Positions 10,048 to 19,310 of a stretch of 64,000 nt of DNA are shown here, piece after piece. How positions within the stretch are numbered: position 1 is the stretch's first letter; each line of letters opens with the position of its first letter. The translations under genes were made by a program, and so were the position numbers. The notes under the pieces are model-generated. The model made no database searches. It was given only the letters and a program-made list of their open reading frames with translations, and was not told where the DNA came from. The stretch covers positions 1-64,000 of the forward strand of contig CAWHUL010000007.1 of the NCBI GenBank assembly GCA_963832365.1, written 5' to 3'. This stretch comes from CAWBRT01 sp963832365 (GTDB taxonomy: Bacteria; Acidobacteriota; Terriglobia; Terriglobales; Acidobacteriaceae).

Positions 10048-13000
10048 ATGTCCAAAGAAAAGAATGAATCTCAGAAGCGGGGAGTCAGCCGTCGTTCCAT
10101 TCTCGGGGGTGGCGCAGCACTTGCGGGCGGAGCGTTGCTGGGTATGGTCGGCTGTGAGGCAAAAGACAGCCTCGCCGAGAACAGCGATTACCCACTTATC
10201 CAGCCGGAGAATGTGCTTTACACAACCTGTCTGCAGTGCAACACGCAGTGCACATTGAAGGTCAAAATCCAAAATGGACTGGTGGCAAAGATCGATGGCA
10301 ACCCTTACAGCCCGATCACCATTCTTCCGCAGGTCAACTACAAGACCTCGCCGACAGAGGCGGTGATCGTCGATGGCGCCATCTGCCCCAAAGGACAATC
10401 GGGAGTTCAGACGCTCTATGATCCTTACCGGCTGCGAAGGGTTCTAAAGCGAGTCGGTCCGCGTGGATCAGGTAAGTGGAAGGCAATTCCCTTTGAGCAG
10501 GCGGTTCAGGAGATTTGCGACGGCGGCCGTCTTTTCTCTGACATTGGAGAAAACCGCACCGTTCCGGGGTTCAAAGACGTTTTTGTTCTGCGCGATTCTG
10601 CGCTGGCGAAGTCTCTGGCTGAGGATGTCGCTGCCTTGCGCAAAGGCGATTTGACGCTGGATGCATTCAAAGAAAAGAACCGCGATCATCTTGATATTCT
10701 CATCGATCCCGATCACCCGGACTTTGGACCCAAAAACAATCAGTTCGTCTTGCAGGGAGGACGAATCAGTCCGGACCGGGAAACTTATACCAAGCGCTTC
10801 ACCTTCGGCGCGCTGGGTTCGGCCAACTGGTATGGCCACACAACGATCTGCGAGCAGGCGCACCACGTGGCATTTATGTATTCGCTCGCGACGTGGCAGG
10901 AGAAAGATGGCAAGTACTCGTGGGTGAAAGGTCCGAACCACATGAAGCCGGACTACACCAAGGCCGAGTTCGTGATCTTCTGGGGAACAGGCTTCAATGA
11001 AGCGAACTTCGGCCCCACCCCGTTGAGCCCGCGCGTGGCGCAGGCGATCGTTGATGACAATTTGAAGATTGCTGTTGTCGATCCACGACTTTCCAAGACA
11101 GCAACCAAGGGTTGGTGGATTCCCGTTCGGCCTGGCGGAGACCTTGCGCTTGCCTTGGGCATGATGCGGTGGATGTTTGACAACAAGCGGTATGACGAAA
11201 CCTTCCTCCGTAACGCGAACAAAGCCGCAGCAAAAGCTGCGGGCGAGAAGAGCTGGAGCAACGCTACCTGGCTGGTCAATCGCAAGAGCGGGAAGTTCGT
11301 AAGAGCTGCCGATCTGAAGATCGGAAAGCCGGAGCAGTTCGTAGTAATGGTTTCGGGCAAGCCGGTTGCGATCGATCCTGCCGACGACAAACGCGCAGTA
11401 GTTGGCGATTTGGAGTGCTCAACAACCTTGAAGGACGTTGATTGCGCGTCAGCTTTCACTCTGCTGAAAGAATCTGCGTCGGCGCATGACATCGCCTACT
11501 ACGCTGAAGCTGCGGGCCTGCCGCAAAAACAGATTGAGGCGCTGGCCCGTGAATTCACATCTCACGGCAAGAAAGCCGCCATTGATTTCTACCGCGGTCC
11601 CATCAAAGTCACCTACGGCTACTACGCTGCGCAGGCGATCATCACGCTCAACTTCCTGATCGGCAACGTTGACCATACCGGCGGCTTTGCCAAAGGCGGA
11701 GGAGCGTGGGATGGCACGGGCGGGAAGCCAGACCAACCGTTCCCGATCTCGAAGCTCCATCCGGGAGCGCTGACTCCGTTCGGGATCAAACTCACTCGCG
11801 AGGCGTCAGGAACTTATGAGAGCAGCACGCTCTTCAAGCGGGACGGCTACCCGGCCAAGCGCCCGTGGTTCCCGTTCACCGATGACGTGTATCAAGAGGT
11901 CGTTCCTGCCGCGACTGCTGGATATCCGTATCCCATCAAAATACTGTGGCTGCACTACGGAACTCCGGTGCTGGCAACTCCGGCCGGCCACCTGCAGATC
12001 AAGATGCTGCAGGATACGAATAGAATCCCGCTGTTCATTGCAACCGACATCGCAGTCGGCGAGACTAGCATGTATGCCGACTACGTTTTTCCGGATTTGT
12101 CTTACCTGGAACGTTGGTCCAATCCACTGGGTACGAGTCCCGTTGTTCTGACCAAGATCAGCAAGTTCCGGCAACCGGCCGCAGCGCCGGTAACCGAGAT
12201 TGCCACCGTTGACGGCGAGCAGATGCCGCTCAGCATGGATGCGCTGATGCTCGCAATCGCCAAACGGCTCGGAGCCTCCGGTTTCGGCAAGAACGGGTTC
12301 GGCCCGAATGTCCCGCTGAACCGTCCGGAAGATTACTTCCTAAAAATGGTGGCCAACCTCGCAGCAGGTGACAAAGCAGGCGATGAGGTTCCAGAAGCCG
12401 GCGATGCCGAGATTGAGCTTTTCCGCAAAGCACGACGCCATCTGCCGAAGGCGGTGTTCGACGAGGCGAAGTGGCAGGCCGCTGTTGGGCCACATTGGCG
12501 ACGGGTGGTTTATGTGCTCAACCGTGGTGGGCGCTTCGAAGGTGCAGCCGGCGCACATGACGGAGCTTTCCTCAAGAAAGCGTGGGAGAACCTTGTAAAC
12601 ATCTACATCGAGCCGGTCGGTTCCGGGACGCATTCCGTCCAAGCTAAACGCTTCTCTGGTGTACCCATCTACTCGGTTATGGAGTCGTTCGACGGCAAAC
12701 CGTTGCAATTCCCCGGCGGATTCGATCTCGATCTCTTCACATACAAAGAGATTTGGGGCGGTCAATCCCGGACGGCAGGAAACTACGTTGGCCAAATGGC
12801 GATCGCTCCGGAGAACTTCATTTATCTCAATGCCGTGGATGCCAAGCGGCTGGGATTGTCGGATGGGGATACCGCACGAATAGAGGGTGTGGCATTCGCC
12901 GGCACTCTGGAAGTCGGACCCGGACAGGAGCCCGTGAGATGCGAAGGTAAGATTCGCGTCATCCAGGGAATCCGCCCTGGGTCTGTAGGCATTTCGTGGT

Positions 13001-13272
13001 CGTATGGCCACTGGGCCTATGGCTCGCGTTCTATCCACATCGATGGGCATGAGATCAAGGGCGAACCCGCCCGAGGCAAAGGTTTGGTGCCGAATCCAGC
13101 AATGGCCGTAGACGGTTATCTGAAAGATGTTTGCTTTACCGACCCAATTGCTGGCGATAGCGCCTTCACTGGCTCGCGCGTGAAGCTGGTAAAAACGGCT
13201 TCCGCGAAACCATCGGAGAGCAGATCGCAACTTGCAGCGCTTGGAAGCATTTTTCTGCCAAGCCATTCTTGA
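10048..13272 (+). CDS. ttrA: molybdopterin oxidoreductase catalytic subunit, probable tetrathionate reductase TtrA-like
   Basis: A 1074-residue, uninterrupted protein. It has a twin-arginine signal (SRRSILGGGA) ending in a possible lipobox (MVGC, C36), then the [4Fe-4S] motif C61-x2-C64-x3-C68 with C113. GSANWYGHTTICEQ places Cys268 as the likely molybdenum ligand, as in the TtrA/PsrA/ArrA group. Length and the B-C-A gene order match ttrBCA of enteric bacteria. Substrate could be tetrathionate, another sulfur compound, selenate or arsenate; the arsenic island next door keeps arsenate open, but arrAB order and absence of an NrfD gene in arr make that less likely. Acts in the periplasm. Confidence 0.7.
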   Translation: MSKEKNESQKRGVSRRSILGGGAALAGGALLGMVGCEAKDSLAENSDYPLIQPENVLYTTCLQCNTQCTLKVKIQNGLVAKIDGNPYSPITILPQVNYKTSPTEAVIVDGAICPKGQSGVQTLYDPYRLRRVLKRVGPRGSGKWKAIPFEQAVQEICDGGRLFSDIGENRTVPGFKDVFVLRDSALAKSLAEDVAALRKGDLTLDAFKEKNRDHLDILIDPDHPDFGPKNNQFVLQGGRISPDRETYTKRFTFGALGSANWYGHTTICEQAHHVAFMYSLATWQEKDGKYSWVKGPNHMKPDYTKAEFVIFWGTGFNEANFGPTPLSPRVAQAIVDDNLKIAVVDPRLSKTATKGWWIPVRPGGDLALALGMMRWMFDNKRYDETFLRNANKAAAKAAGEKSWSNATWLVNRKSGKFVRAADLKIGKPEQFVVMVSGKPVAIDPADDKRAVVGDLECSTTLKDVDCASAFTLLKESASAHDIAYYAEAAGLPQKQIEALAREFTSHGKKAAIDFYRGPIKVTYGYYAAQAIITLNFLIGNVDHTGGFAKGGGAWDGTGGKPDQPFPISKLHPGALTPFGIKLTREASGTYESSTLFKRDGYPAKRPWFPFTDDVYQEVVPAATAGYPYPIKILWLHYGTPVLATPAGHLQIKMLQDTNRIPLFIATDIAVGETSMYADYVFPDLSYLERWSNPLGTSPVVLTKISKFRQPAAAPVTEIATVDGEQMPLSMDALMLAIAKRLGASGFGKNGFGPNVPLNRPEDYFLKMVANLAAGDKAGDEVPEAGDAEIELFRKARRHLPKAVFDEAKWQAAVGPHWRRVVYVLNRGGRFEGAAGAHDGAFLKKAWENLVNIYIEPVGSGTHSVQAKRFSGVPIYSVMESFDGKPLQFPGGFDLDLFTYKEIWGGQSRTAGNYVGQMAIAPENFIYLNAVDAKRLGLSDGDTARIEGVAFAGTLEVGPGQEPVRCEGKIRVIQGIRPGSVGISWSYGHWAYGSRSIHIDGHEIKGEPARGKGLVPNPAMAVDGYLKDVCFTDPIAGDSAFTGSRVKLVKTASAKPSESRSQLAALGSIFLPSHS

Positions 13273-13403
13273 TGGGTGCTGCTTTAATACCGGCATTATT
13301 GACCGTGAAAAAGTCCGGGTTGAATCCACCGCACGGCAAGGCGGAAGCAGCGCGAAGATGAACAAGCACATGCATCCGACGTCGTTGACGCCCTGAACTG
13401 CAC

Positions 13404-13435
13404 GCCCGGAGCAACACTCCGGGCGCATTTTTCAG
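13404..13435 (+). terminator. rho-independent terminator of the ttr-like operon
   Basis: GCCCGGAG / CTCCGGGC stem (13404-13411 and 13417-13424) with a 5-base loop, followed by GCATTTTTC. It sits 130 bases after the ttrA stop. Confidence 0.75.
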
Positions 13436-13502
13436 GTCAGATTACACGTCAACCCTTTGGTACTCAGAACATGGTATTCATGAGGTAATTTTTCGGTCCG
13501 AG

Positions 13503-13808
13503 CTATTCCAGATCTTCGATCCAACTTAATCCCCGCATCGCTGACGGATAACCTAAAGTGGTGATCGCCAACAGCGCCACATGCTTCAATTCAACGCTTG
13601 AGATACCGAACTTCTTGGCATGCCTTACAGCCGAGTGTGTGCCACCCTCAAGTCCAGCAGCGATTGCGAGCGCGACCTTCACAAGCCTGCGTGTCTTTTC
13701 GTCGAGCGGGCCGCTCTCATGACATTGCTTCGAGAGCTCCTCAAATGCGTTCCATACCGCAGTGTGCTCTTTCCTGAATTGCTCTACTTTGTCGGGCGGT
13801 TTCGGCAT
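13503..13808 (-). CDS. carboxymuconolactone decarboxylase/AhpD-like small protein
   Basis: 101 residues with the helical CMD core (KVALAIAAGLEGGTHSAVRHAKKFGIS...). The position that is CxxC in AhpD-type peroxidase partners reads GGTHSAVRH, so no redox disulfide is present and the name describes the fold only. Convergent with the ttr operon. Function in this organism unknown. Confidence 0.7.
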   Translation of the reverse strand: MPKPPDKVEQFRKEHTAVWNAFEELSKQCHESGPLDEKTRRLVKVALAIAAGLEGGTHSAVRHAKKFGISSVELKHVALLAITTLGYPSAMRGLSWIEDLE

Positions 13809-13952
13809 ATCGACCTCCTAGAGGGATTGCAAGCATTCATGCTACCAAAGGAGGAAGCGAGCGGTTCTGCCCTGACTAGAACAACCTCAAGCACCAGCAC
13901 TTCACTTGCAGCAATGCCTGTTTGGCACGCGTGGCTCGGATCAGCATAGTGC

Positions 13953-14387
13953 TTACGCTCGCTTTCGACTTATATCGTTGTGAACGAATTCCTGGTCGAC
14001 GTGGCTGGCAATCTCGTCACGCACACGACGAAAGAAAGCAAGTCTCTCCTCGTGTGTTCCTGCGGCCTGCGCAGGATCATCGAAGCTCCAGTGAAGGAAT
14101 TTCCACGTTCCCGGAAAGATCGGACAGCGCTCTTTGGCGTTGTCACAGACAGTTACAACGTACGGAATGTGCTGGCCCAGGAGCGTAACTACATCTTTGG
14201 AAGTCTGTTTCGAGATGTCGATACCAATCTCACCCATCACCGCGACCGCAAGCGGGTTGAGCTCTTTCGGTTCGATGCCGGCGCTCATCGCTTCAAAGCG
14301 ATCACCGAGGACGTGGCGCAAGTAGCCTTCCGCCATTTGGCTTCGGGCGGAATTACCCGTGCAAAGGAACAGCACTTTCGGTTTCAT
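13953..14387 (-). CDS. arsC: arsenate reductase, LMW-phosphatase (thioredoxin-coupled) type
   Basis: 144 residues. The P-loop CTGNSARS places the nucleophile at Cys9, and CDNAKERC gives Cys81 and Cys88, the triple-Cys relay of ArsC enzymes that reduce As(V) to As(III) using thioredoxin. Divergent from arsR (starts 126 bases apart), so both are probably controlled from the same intergenic region. A second paralogue lies at 17414. Confidence 0.9.
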   Translation of the reverse strand: MKPKVLFLCTGNSARSQMAEGYLRHVLGDRFEAMSAGIEPKELNPLAVAVMGEIGIDISKQTSKDVVTLLGQHIPYVVTVCDNAKERCPIFPGTWKFLHWSFDDPAQAAGTHEERLAFFRRVRDEIASHVDQEFVHNDISRKRA

Positions 14388-14487
14388 CAGTCACCCCACA
14401 GCAGGTCACGCTGACCTGTGTCCTTCATCACTGGAATCGCCAAATAATACACGTATACATAGATGCGCATGAGCGAGATTTTGCGGC

Positions 14488-14493
14488 TATAAT
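14488..14493 (+). promoter_or_regulatory. -10 box of the arsR-acr3 operon
   Basis: TATAAT 20 bases before the arsR start. The arsC/arsR intergenic region also has partly palindromic ATACACGTATACAT at about 14446-14459, a possible ArsR operator, but without a convincing consensus match. Confidence 0.4.
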
Positions 14494-14512
14494 TCAGACA
14501 GGAGAGCCACCG

Positions 14513-14914
14513 ATGAAAGAGTTGGAGCGACTATTCAAGGGCTTGGCGGATCAGACGCGGATTCGGATACTTAACCTGCTGATTCACGGGGAGTTGTGCG
14601 TCTGCGACGTTCAGTACGTGCTGGAGTCTCCGCAGCCCAACGTATCGCGTCACCTCACCTATCTGAAGAACTCCGGCCTGGTGCTGGACCGTCGCGACGG
14701 CTCACGGACGTACTACCGTCTGGCACAACCGGCTGGTGGTGTTCACAAGTTGCTCTTCGGCTTCCTTCGCGACGCATTCCAGTCCTCGGAGGAACTGGCT
14801 GAGGACTCGCGAAAGCTGAAAAAAGCTATCGAGACTGGCTCCTGCACGGTGAGCGAGTGGCGTCCGTGTTCGGCGCTGGCTAGGCCAAAGACCACTACTT
14901 CCCCGAGGGCATAA
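14513..14914 (+). CDS. arsR: ArsR-family arsenite-responsive repressor
   Basis: 133 residues, winged-helix ArsR fold. ELCVCDV at the start of the recognition region (Cys29, Cys31) is the As(III)-binding motif of classical ArsR. Two more Cys lie in the C-terminal tail (GSCTVSEWRPC). The next gene, acr3, starts 5 bases after the stop, so this is the local autoregulator. Confidence 0.9.
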   Translation: MKELERLFKGLADQTRIRILNLLIHGELCVCDVQYVLESPQPNVSRHLTYLKNSGLVLDRRDGSRTYYRLAQPAGGVHKLLFGFLRDAFQSSEELAEDSRKLKKAIETGSCTVSEWRPCSALARPKTTTSPRA

Positions 14915-14919
14915 GAAAG

Positions 14920-16002
14920 ATGACAAGCAAAGTTACATCGCGTCTGAGTTTTCTTGATCGTTACCTGACCGCGTGGATCTTCGCGGCCATGGCGGTTGGT
15001 GTTATCGCCGGTTGGCTGATCCCCGGGATCGTGCCCTTTCTCAACCGGTTCAGCGTGGGTACCACGTCGATCCCGATTGCTGTCGGCCTGATCGTGATGA
15101 TGTACCCACCCTTCACGAAGGTTCGCTATGACGAACTAGGCGAGGTCTTCCGCAACAAGCGCATTCTGGCGCTTTCGCTGATTCAGAACTGGGTAATCGG
15201 CCCGGTACTCATGTTTGTGCTGGCGATTGTCTTCCTGCGCGGCTATCCGGAATATATGGCTGGGCTCATCATGATCGGTCTCGCTCGGTGCATCGCCATG
15301 GTGATCGTTTGGAACGAACTGGCCAAGGGCGACACCGAGTACGCTGCCGGGTTGGTCGCGTTCAACTCTCTATTTCAGGTATTTCTCTACTCCGTGTACG
15401 CATGGATCTTCATCACGGTTCTGCCGGCCAAACTCGGCCTGCATAGCGCAGTCGTAAACGTATCCATTGGGGAGATCGCGAAGAGCGTCTTCGTCTACCT
15501 GGGTATCCCGTTCCTGGCTGGTTTTCTAACCCGCACAGTACTGGTCCGTGCGAAAGGCCGTGGATGGTACGACCACAACTTTGTTCCGCGCGTCAGCCCG
15601 CTGACGTTGATAGCGCTGCTGTTCACGATCGTCGTTATGTTCTCGCTCAAGGGCGAGTACATCGTCCGGCTGCCTCTGGACGTCGTGCGAATCGCCATCC
15701 CCTTATTGATCTACTTCGTCGTGATGTTCCTGGTCTCGTTTTACATGGGCAAGAAACTCGGCGCCGATTACTCGAAAACGGTGACGCTCTCGTTCACGGC
15801 AGCCTCGAACAACTTCGAATTGGCAATCGCAGTTGCCGTGGCAGTGTTTGGAATCAATTCCGGCGCAGCCTTCGCGGCTGTGATTGGACCGCTGGTCGAA
15901 GTGCCCGTAATGATCGGATTGGTGAATGTCGCGTTCTACTTCCAGCGGCGCTATTTCGGCGGAGCCGTAGAAGTGTCGCAACCCGTGCAGGTGTGCCGGT
16001 AG
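14920..16002 (+). CDS. acr3: Acr3 arsenite/H+ antiporter
   Basis: 360 residues with ten hydrophobic helices of the bile/arsenite/riboflavin transporter fold. MIGLARCIAMVIVWNELAKG carries the conserved Cys essential in Acr3 transporters. Exports As(III) produced by the two ArsC enzymes across the inner membrane. Second gene of the arsR operon. Confidence 0.92.
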   Translation: MTSKVTSRLSFLDRYLTAWIFAAMAVGVIAGWLIPGIVPFLNRFSVGTTSIPIAVGLIVMMYPPFTKVRYDELGEVFRNKRILALSLIQNWVIGPVLMFVLAIVFLRGYPEYMAGLIMIGLARCIAMVIVWNELAKGDTEYAAGLVAFNSLFQVFLYSVYAWIFITVLPAKLGLHSAVVNVSIGEIAKSVFVYLGIPFLAGFLTRTVLVRAKGRGWYDHNFVPRVSPLTLIALLFTIVVMFSLKGEYIVRLPLDVVRIAIPLLIYFVVMFLVSFYMGKKLGADYSKTVTLSFTAASNNFELAIAVAVAVFGINSGAAFAAVIGPLVEVPVMIGLVNVAFYFQRRYFGGAVEVSQPVQVCR

Positions 16003-16187
16003 GCATCCGGCTCTGAAGCGCTCCCCTGGGCCGAGCTTGCTGAGTTGCGCGGCGGGGGGTTCGGAACAGTCGTTCTCGATTTGGTAGATGCGGAATAATG
16101 ATATCAACTACGGGATTTGCGTCCTTTTTGCACTTACTCCGTCTCCCCAGATGAGGCCGCAAACGAAGGCGGCGTCAAGGAGACAGG

Positions 16188-16796
16188 ATGACAAACACTA
16201 TGCAGGACACGAAGAAGAAGGTTGAGATCGACTTCATGTTTATCGATCTCGAAGTCTGCACCCGGTGCAAAGGGACGGATGTGAATCTGGCTACAGCGCT
16301 CCAGACTGTCCAGAGCGTTTTGGAATCCACGGGCGCCGAAGTTACGGTCCGCAAGACTCTCGTCGACTCGGAAAGCAAGGCGTTGGAGCTAGGCTTTATC
16401 TCCTCGCCTACTATCCGGGTAGATGGACGGGATATCGCGTTGGACTTGCGGGAGAGTGTTTGCGAGCCCTGCGGTGAAGCCAGCGGCGGCGACGCACAGA
16501 TCGACTGCCGAGTGTGGTTTTATCAGGGCAGGGAGCATACCGTCGCCCCGGTGCCGATGATCGTGGATGCGATTCTGGCCGCCGTATACGGCGCGAAAGA
16601 AGGGTTGCCGATGCCTCCTCGGGCGGTGACGGTCCCTGAGAACCTCAAGCGGTTCTTTGCTGCTAAGGCGGCGAACGCGCCCCCCTCGTGCTGCGGTGTG
16701 AATGAGCAAGTGGCGTGCTGCGAGCCGATTCAAAAATCCACCTGCTGCTCTCCCGCGGTGAACGCGGTCCAACCCACCCGTTGCGGATGCCGATGA
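16188..16796 (+). CDS. DUF2703 thioredoxin-fold protein with Cys-rich tail
   Basis: 202 residues. The N-terminal half has a CxxC (EVCTRCKGT) in a thioredoxin/glutaredoxin-like context, typical of DUF2703 proteins found in arsenic and mercury loci. The last 40 residues carry three vicinal Cys pairs (SCCGV, ACCEP, TCCSP) and a final CGC, suited to binding soft metals or As(III). Its stop overlaps the start of the sigma-factor gene (ATGA), so the two are translationally coupled. Function unproven; metal-thiol shuttling is an inference. Confidence 0.7.
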   Translation: MTNTMQDTKKKVEIDFMFIDLEVCTRCKGTDVNLATALQTVQSVLESTGAEVTVRKTLVDSESKALELGFISSPTIRVDGRDIALDLRESVCEPCGEASGGDAQIDCRVWFYQGREHTVAPVPMIVDAILAAVYGAKEGLPMPPRAVTVPENLKRFFAAKAANAPPSCCGVNEQVACCEPIQKSTCCSPAVNAVQPTRCGCR

Positions 16797-17395
16797 GTCA
16801 ACCAGAACCAACGCGGCGCACCGAAACCGTCTGGCGCGAGTTCCACGAACGCCTGCGTGCGTTCATCTCACGCCGGGTGCGCCGCCAGGCAGACGTCGAG
16901 GATATTCTGCAAGAGGTCTTCGTCCGTATTCACCGCGCCATCGATTCAATCCAGCAGCAAGAACGACTGCCGGCCTGGATGTTCCAGATCACACGCAACG
17001 TGATTGTCGATCACTTTCGATCCGGGTCCGGTCAGACCGCAGCGACCCCGGAGGATTTCGACCCGCCGGCGCCCGCGAGTGATGGGGGTGAGGACCTGAG
17101 GGAACTACAGGAGCTTTCCGCCTGCATCGAGCCGATGATTGCCGCCCTGCCGGAGGGCTATCGTGAGGCCATACAGTTGACACACCTGAATGGTCTCACA
17201 CAAATCGAGGCTGCGCAGCGTAGCGGGCTCAGTCTTTCCGGAATGAAGTCGCGCGTTCAACGCGGAAGACAGCAACTGAAGGATAAGTTGCAGGAGTGCT
17301 GCCGCATCGAAATAGATCGGCGTGGCGGCATCGTGGACTACTCGGTACGCGACGCCAGCAAGTCGCCCTGTGGACCCTGTAAGCGATCAGAGTAG
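16793..17395 (+). CDS. sigZ: ECF RNA polymerase sigma factor, SigZ-like
   Basis: About 200 residues with sigma region 2 (VEDILQEVFVRIHRAI... WMFQITRNVIVDHFR) and region 4 (LTQIEAAQRSGLSLSGMKSRVQRGRQQLKD). The C-terminal extension after the helix-turn-helix (LQECCRIEIDRRGGIVDY) is typical of SigZ and contains a CC pair. ATG 16793 overlaps the DUF2703 stop; ATG 16787 is an alternative. No anti-sigma gene is adjacent, so the Cys-rich tail could itself sense metals. Its target promoters are not known. Confidence 0.8.
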   Translation: MSQPEPTRRTETVWREFHERLRAFISRRVRRQADVEDILQEVFVRIHRAIDSIQQQERLPAWMFQITRNVIVDHFRSGSGQTAATPEDFDPPAPASDGGEDLRELQELSACIEPMIAALPEGYREAIQLTHLNGLTQIEAAQRSGLSLSGMKSRVQRGRQQLKDKLQECCRIEIDRRGGIVDYSVRDASKSPCGPCKRSE

Positions 17396-17413
17396 GTACG
17401 ACCGGAGCGACAA

Positions 17414-17821
17414 ATGAAGAGCAGAATCTTGTTTCTTTGCACAGGCAACTCAGCAAGAAGCCAGATGGCCGAAGGACTGCTGCGCAATATGGCCGGAGAC
17501 CGCTTTGAGGTTTACAGCGCCGGCACTCGTCCGGCGGTGTTAAACCCGATTGCTGTTGAAGCGATGAACGAGATCGGAATTGATATTTCCGGCCAACGCT
17601 CGAAGTCGGTCGACGAGTTCGTGGACCAACAGTTCGATTACATCATCACTGTCTGCGACAACGCCAAAGAGTCATGCCCGATCTTTCCAGGAATAGGGCG
17701 GCGAATTCATCAGAGCTTCGAAGATCCCGCGGCAGCACAGCCAGCGCAGCAATTCGAAGTATTTCGGCGCGTGCGAGACCAAATACGAGCGTGGCTGAAG
17801 GCGTTCATCGAGGGAGCGTAA
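17414..17821 (+). CDS. arsC: second arsenate reductase, thioredoxin-coupled type
   Basis: 135 residues with CTGNSARS (Cys9) and CDNAKESC (Cys81, Cys88), closely parallel to the first ArsC but clearly diverged in the middle and tail, so an old paralogue rather than a fresh duplication. Follows sigZ by 18 bases on the same strand. Confidence 0.88.
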   Translation: MKSRILFLCTGNSARSQMAEGLLRNMAGDRFEVYSAGTRPAVLNPIAVEAMNEIGIDISGQRSKSVDEFVDQQFDYIITVCDNAKESCPIFPGIGRRIHQSFEDPAAAQPAQQFEVFRRVRDQIRAWLKAFIEGA

Positions 17822-17903
17822 CTATGGTCGGCGGCATGATCAACGACCTCTGTCAGGTCAGAGGTGATTGTTGATTTCCGGCCTTAAACTCGGAGCTGAA
17901 GAA

Positions 17904-19310
17904 ATGCATAGGATCGTCAACAAGAATCCAGAAAGATTAGTTCAGGACATCGTGAGCCAATGCACAGGGTGCCAGATGTGTAAGGACCTGCTGGAGGATT
18001 CTTCGTGCCTATTCTTTAAAGAGCTGTACCGTCTGGATGACGAGACTGACGGTATTCACGAGAAGATCACACCCGCCCAATTGAGAAATCTGGTCGAGCT
18101 GTGCAACATGTGTGGGCTATGTGTTTGCCCGACCGTTCGCACTGATATCCGGCTGGCTAAGGACTTCTTCATTGCACGGGAAGGACTCAAACCGTCTATT
18201 CGCCTTCTCGAAGACGTGCAGCGGTTGGGCAAGATCTGTGGCGCTTATCCTCGACTGGCAAATCTGCTTTTGGAAAAACAGCCGACATCGATCGTACTCA
18301 AGCGGATCGCAGGAATTCATCCCAATCGCAAGATCCCCAAATTTCCCGAAGAAAACTTTGTCGCTTGGGCGAAGAGGAAGGGCCTTGATCGGAAGCGTGG
18401 CGGCCGTGGCAGGAAGGTGGCGTACTTTGCGGGTTGCACGGCGCAGTACCTTTTTCCGGATGTGGCCAAAGCCGCCGTCGCAGTGCTCGAACATAATGGC
18501 GTTGAAGTGTACCTGCCGGAACAGAAGTGCTGCGGGATGCCGAGTCTGCTGGAGGGCGACCGACCTTTCACCTTTGAGCTGGCAAGCTTCAATCTCGAAA
18601 AACTCGGGAATGCGGTGGATGACGGCTACGATATCGTCTGTTCTTGCCCCACGTGTGGCTACATGCTTACAAAACTCCTTAGCGATGAAGCATATTACTC
18701 GTACGACTACCGCGTGTTTTTGGAGAAGAAGGTTAGTGAGGCGGCGGGCGATTCCGAAAAACTCGCAGAACTCAAGCGTCCTGGCCAAAATAAGCCCGCG
18801 ATATCCATCCGTGCCCTAATGGCTGGTTTGTTGGGTGATGATGCCGGATATTTTGCCCCTTTAAGTGGCGTGCGGCGCATTGACGTAGCCAGCCACACAT
18901 TCGATATGGGCGAGTACCTGAAACAACTGCATCTTGCGGGCGATCTGGATACAAACTTGAAACCTGTACCAGACCGCATGGCCTACTTCCCTCCGTGCCA
19001 CTTGAGAGAACAGTGCATCGGGCAACCGTGGTCGGAACTGCTCAGCCTGATTCCGGGCCTTTCGGTGCAGAAGGTCGGCGATTTTCTTGACTGCTGCGGT
19101 ATGGGGGGAATCATGGGCTTCAAGCGGGAGTTTCACGAGAGTTCGCTTGTTATGGGAGCTCACGTGACGGAAAAGATCAAAATGGCCGATCCCGAACGGT
19201 TGGTCACCGATTGTCTCAGTTGCCGGATTCAATTCACCCAGCTACTTCCTTATAAGGTGTCTCACCCCGTAGAAATCCTAAGAGAAGCGTACAACGCGTA
19301 TCCAGGCTAA
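17904..19310 (+). CDS. CCG-domain iron-sulfur oxidoreductase subunit (GlpC/HdrD-like)
   Basis: About 468 residues. Two N-terminal [4Fe-4S] motifs (CTGCQMC... and CNMCGLCVCP) are followed by two CCG domains (CCGMPSLLEGD ... CSCPTC; then PPCHLREQC ... CCGMGGIMG ... CLSC). This is the layout of GlpC, HdrD and LutA/LldE-like subunits, which pass electrons between a dehydrogenase and quinone or thiol partners. ATG 17904 with GGAG 8 bases upstream is preferred over the upstream TTG at 17868. No partner dehydrogenase gene is adjacent, and its place directly behind arsC is notable. Role in arsenic metabolism is unknown. Confidence 0.8.
   Translation: MHRIVNKNPERLVQDIVSQCTGCQMCKDLLEDSSCLFFKELYRLDDETDGIHEKITPAQLRNLVELCNMCGLCVCPTVRTDIRLAKDFFIAREGLKPSIRLLEDVQRLGKICGAYPRLANLLLEKQPTSIVLKRIAGIHPNRKIPKFPEENFVAWAKRKGLDRKRGGRGRKVAYFAGCTAQYLFPDVAKAAVAVLEHNGVEVYLPEQKCCGMPSLLEGDRPFTFELASFNLEKLGNAVDDGYDIVCSCPTCGYMLTKLLSDEAYYSYDYRVFLEKKVSEAAGDSEKLAELKRPGQNKPAISIRALMAGLLGDDAGYFAPLSGVRRIDVASHTFDMGEYLKQLHLAGDLDTNLKPVPDRMAYFPPCHLREQCIGQPWSELLSLIPGLSVQKVGDFLDCCGMGGIMGFKREFHESSLVMGAHVTEKIKMADPERLVTDCLSCRIQFTQLLPYKVSHPVEILREAYNAYPG

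Noticed and set aside
10048..13272. Respiratory arsenate reductase ArrA or arsenite oxidase assignment
   Set aside because: Tempting beside ars genes, but the FeS-NrfD-catalytic gene order and the length fit TtrA-type better. Kept only as an alternative.
12340..13428. 362-codon open frame antisense to ttrA
   Set aside because: No domain; ttrA on the other strand is continuous, motif-rich and of expected length. A GC-rich shadow frame.
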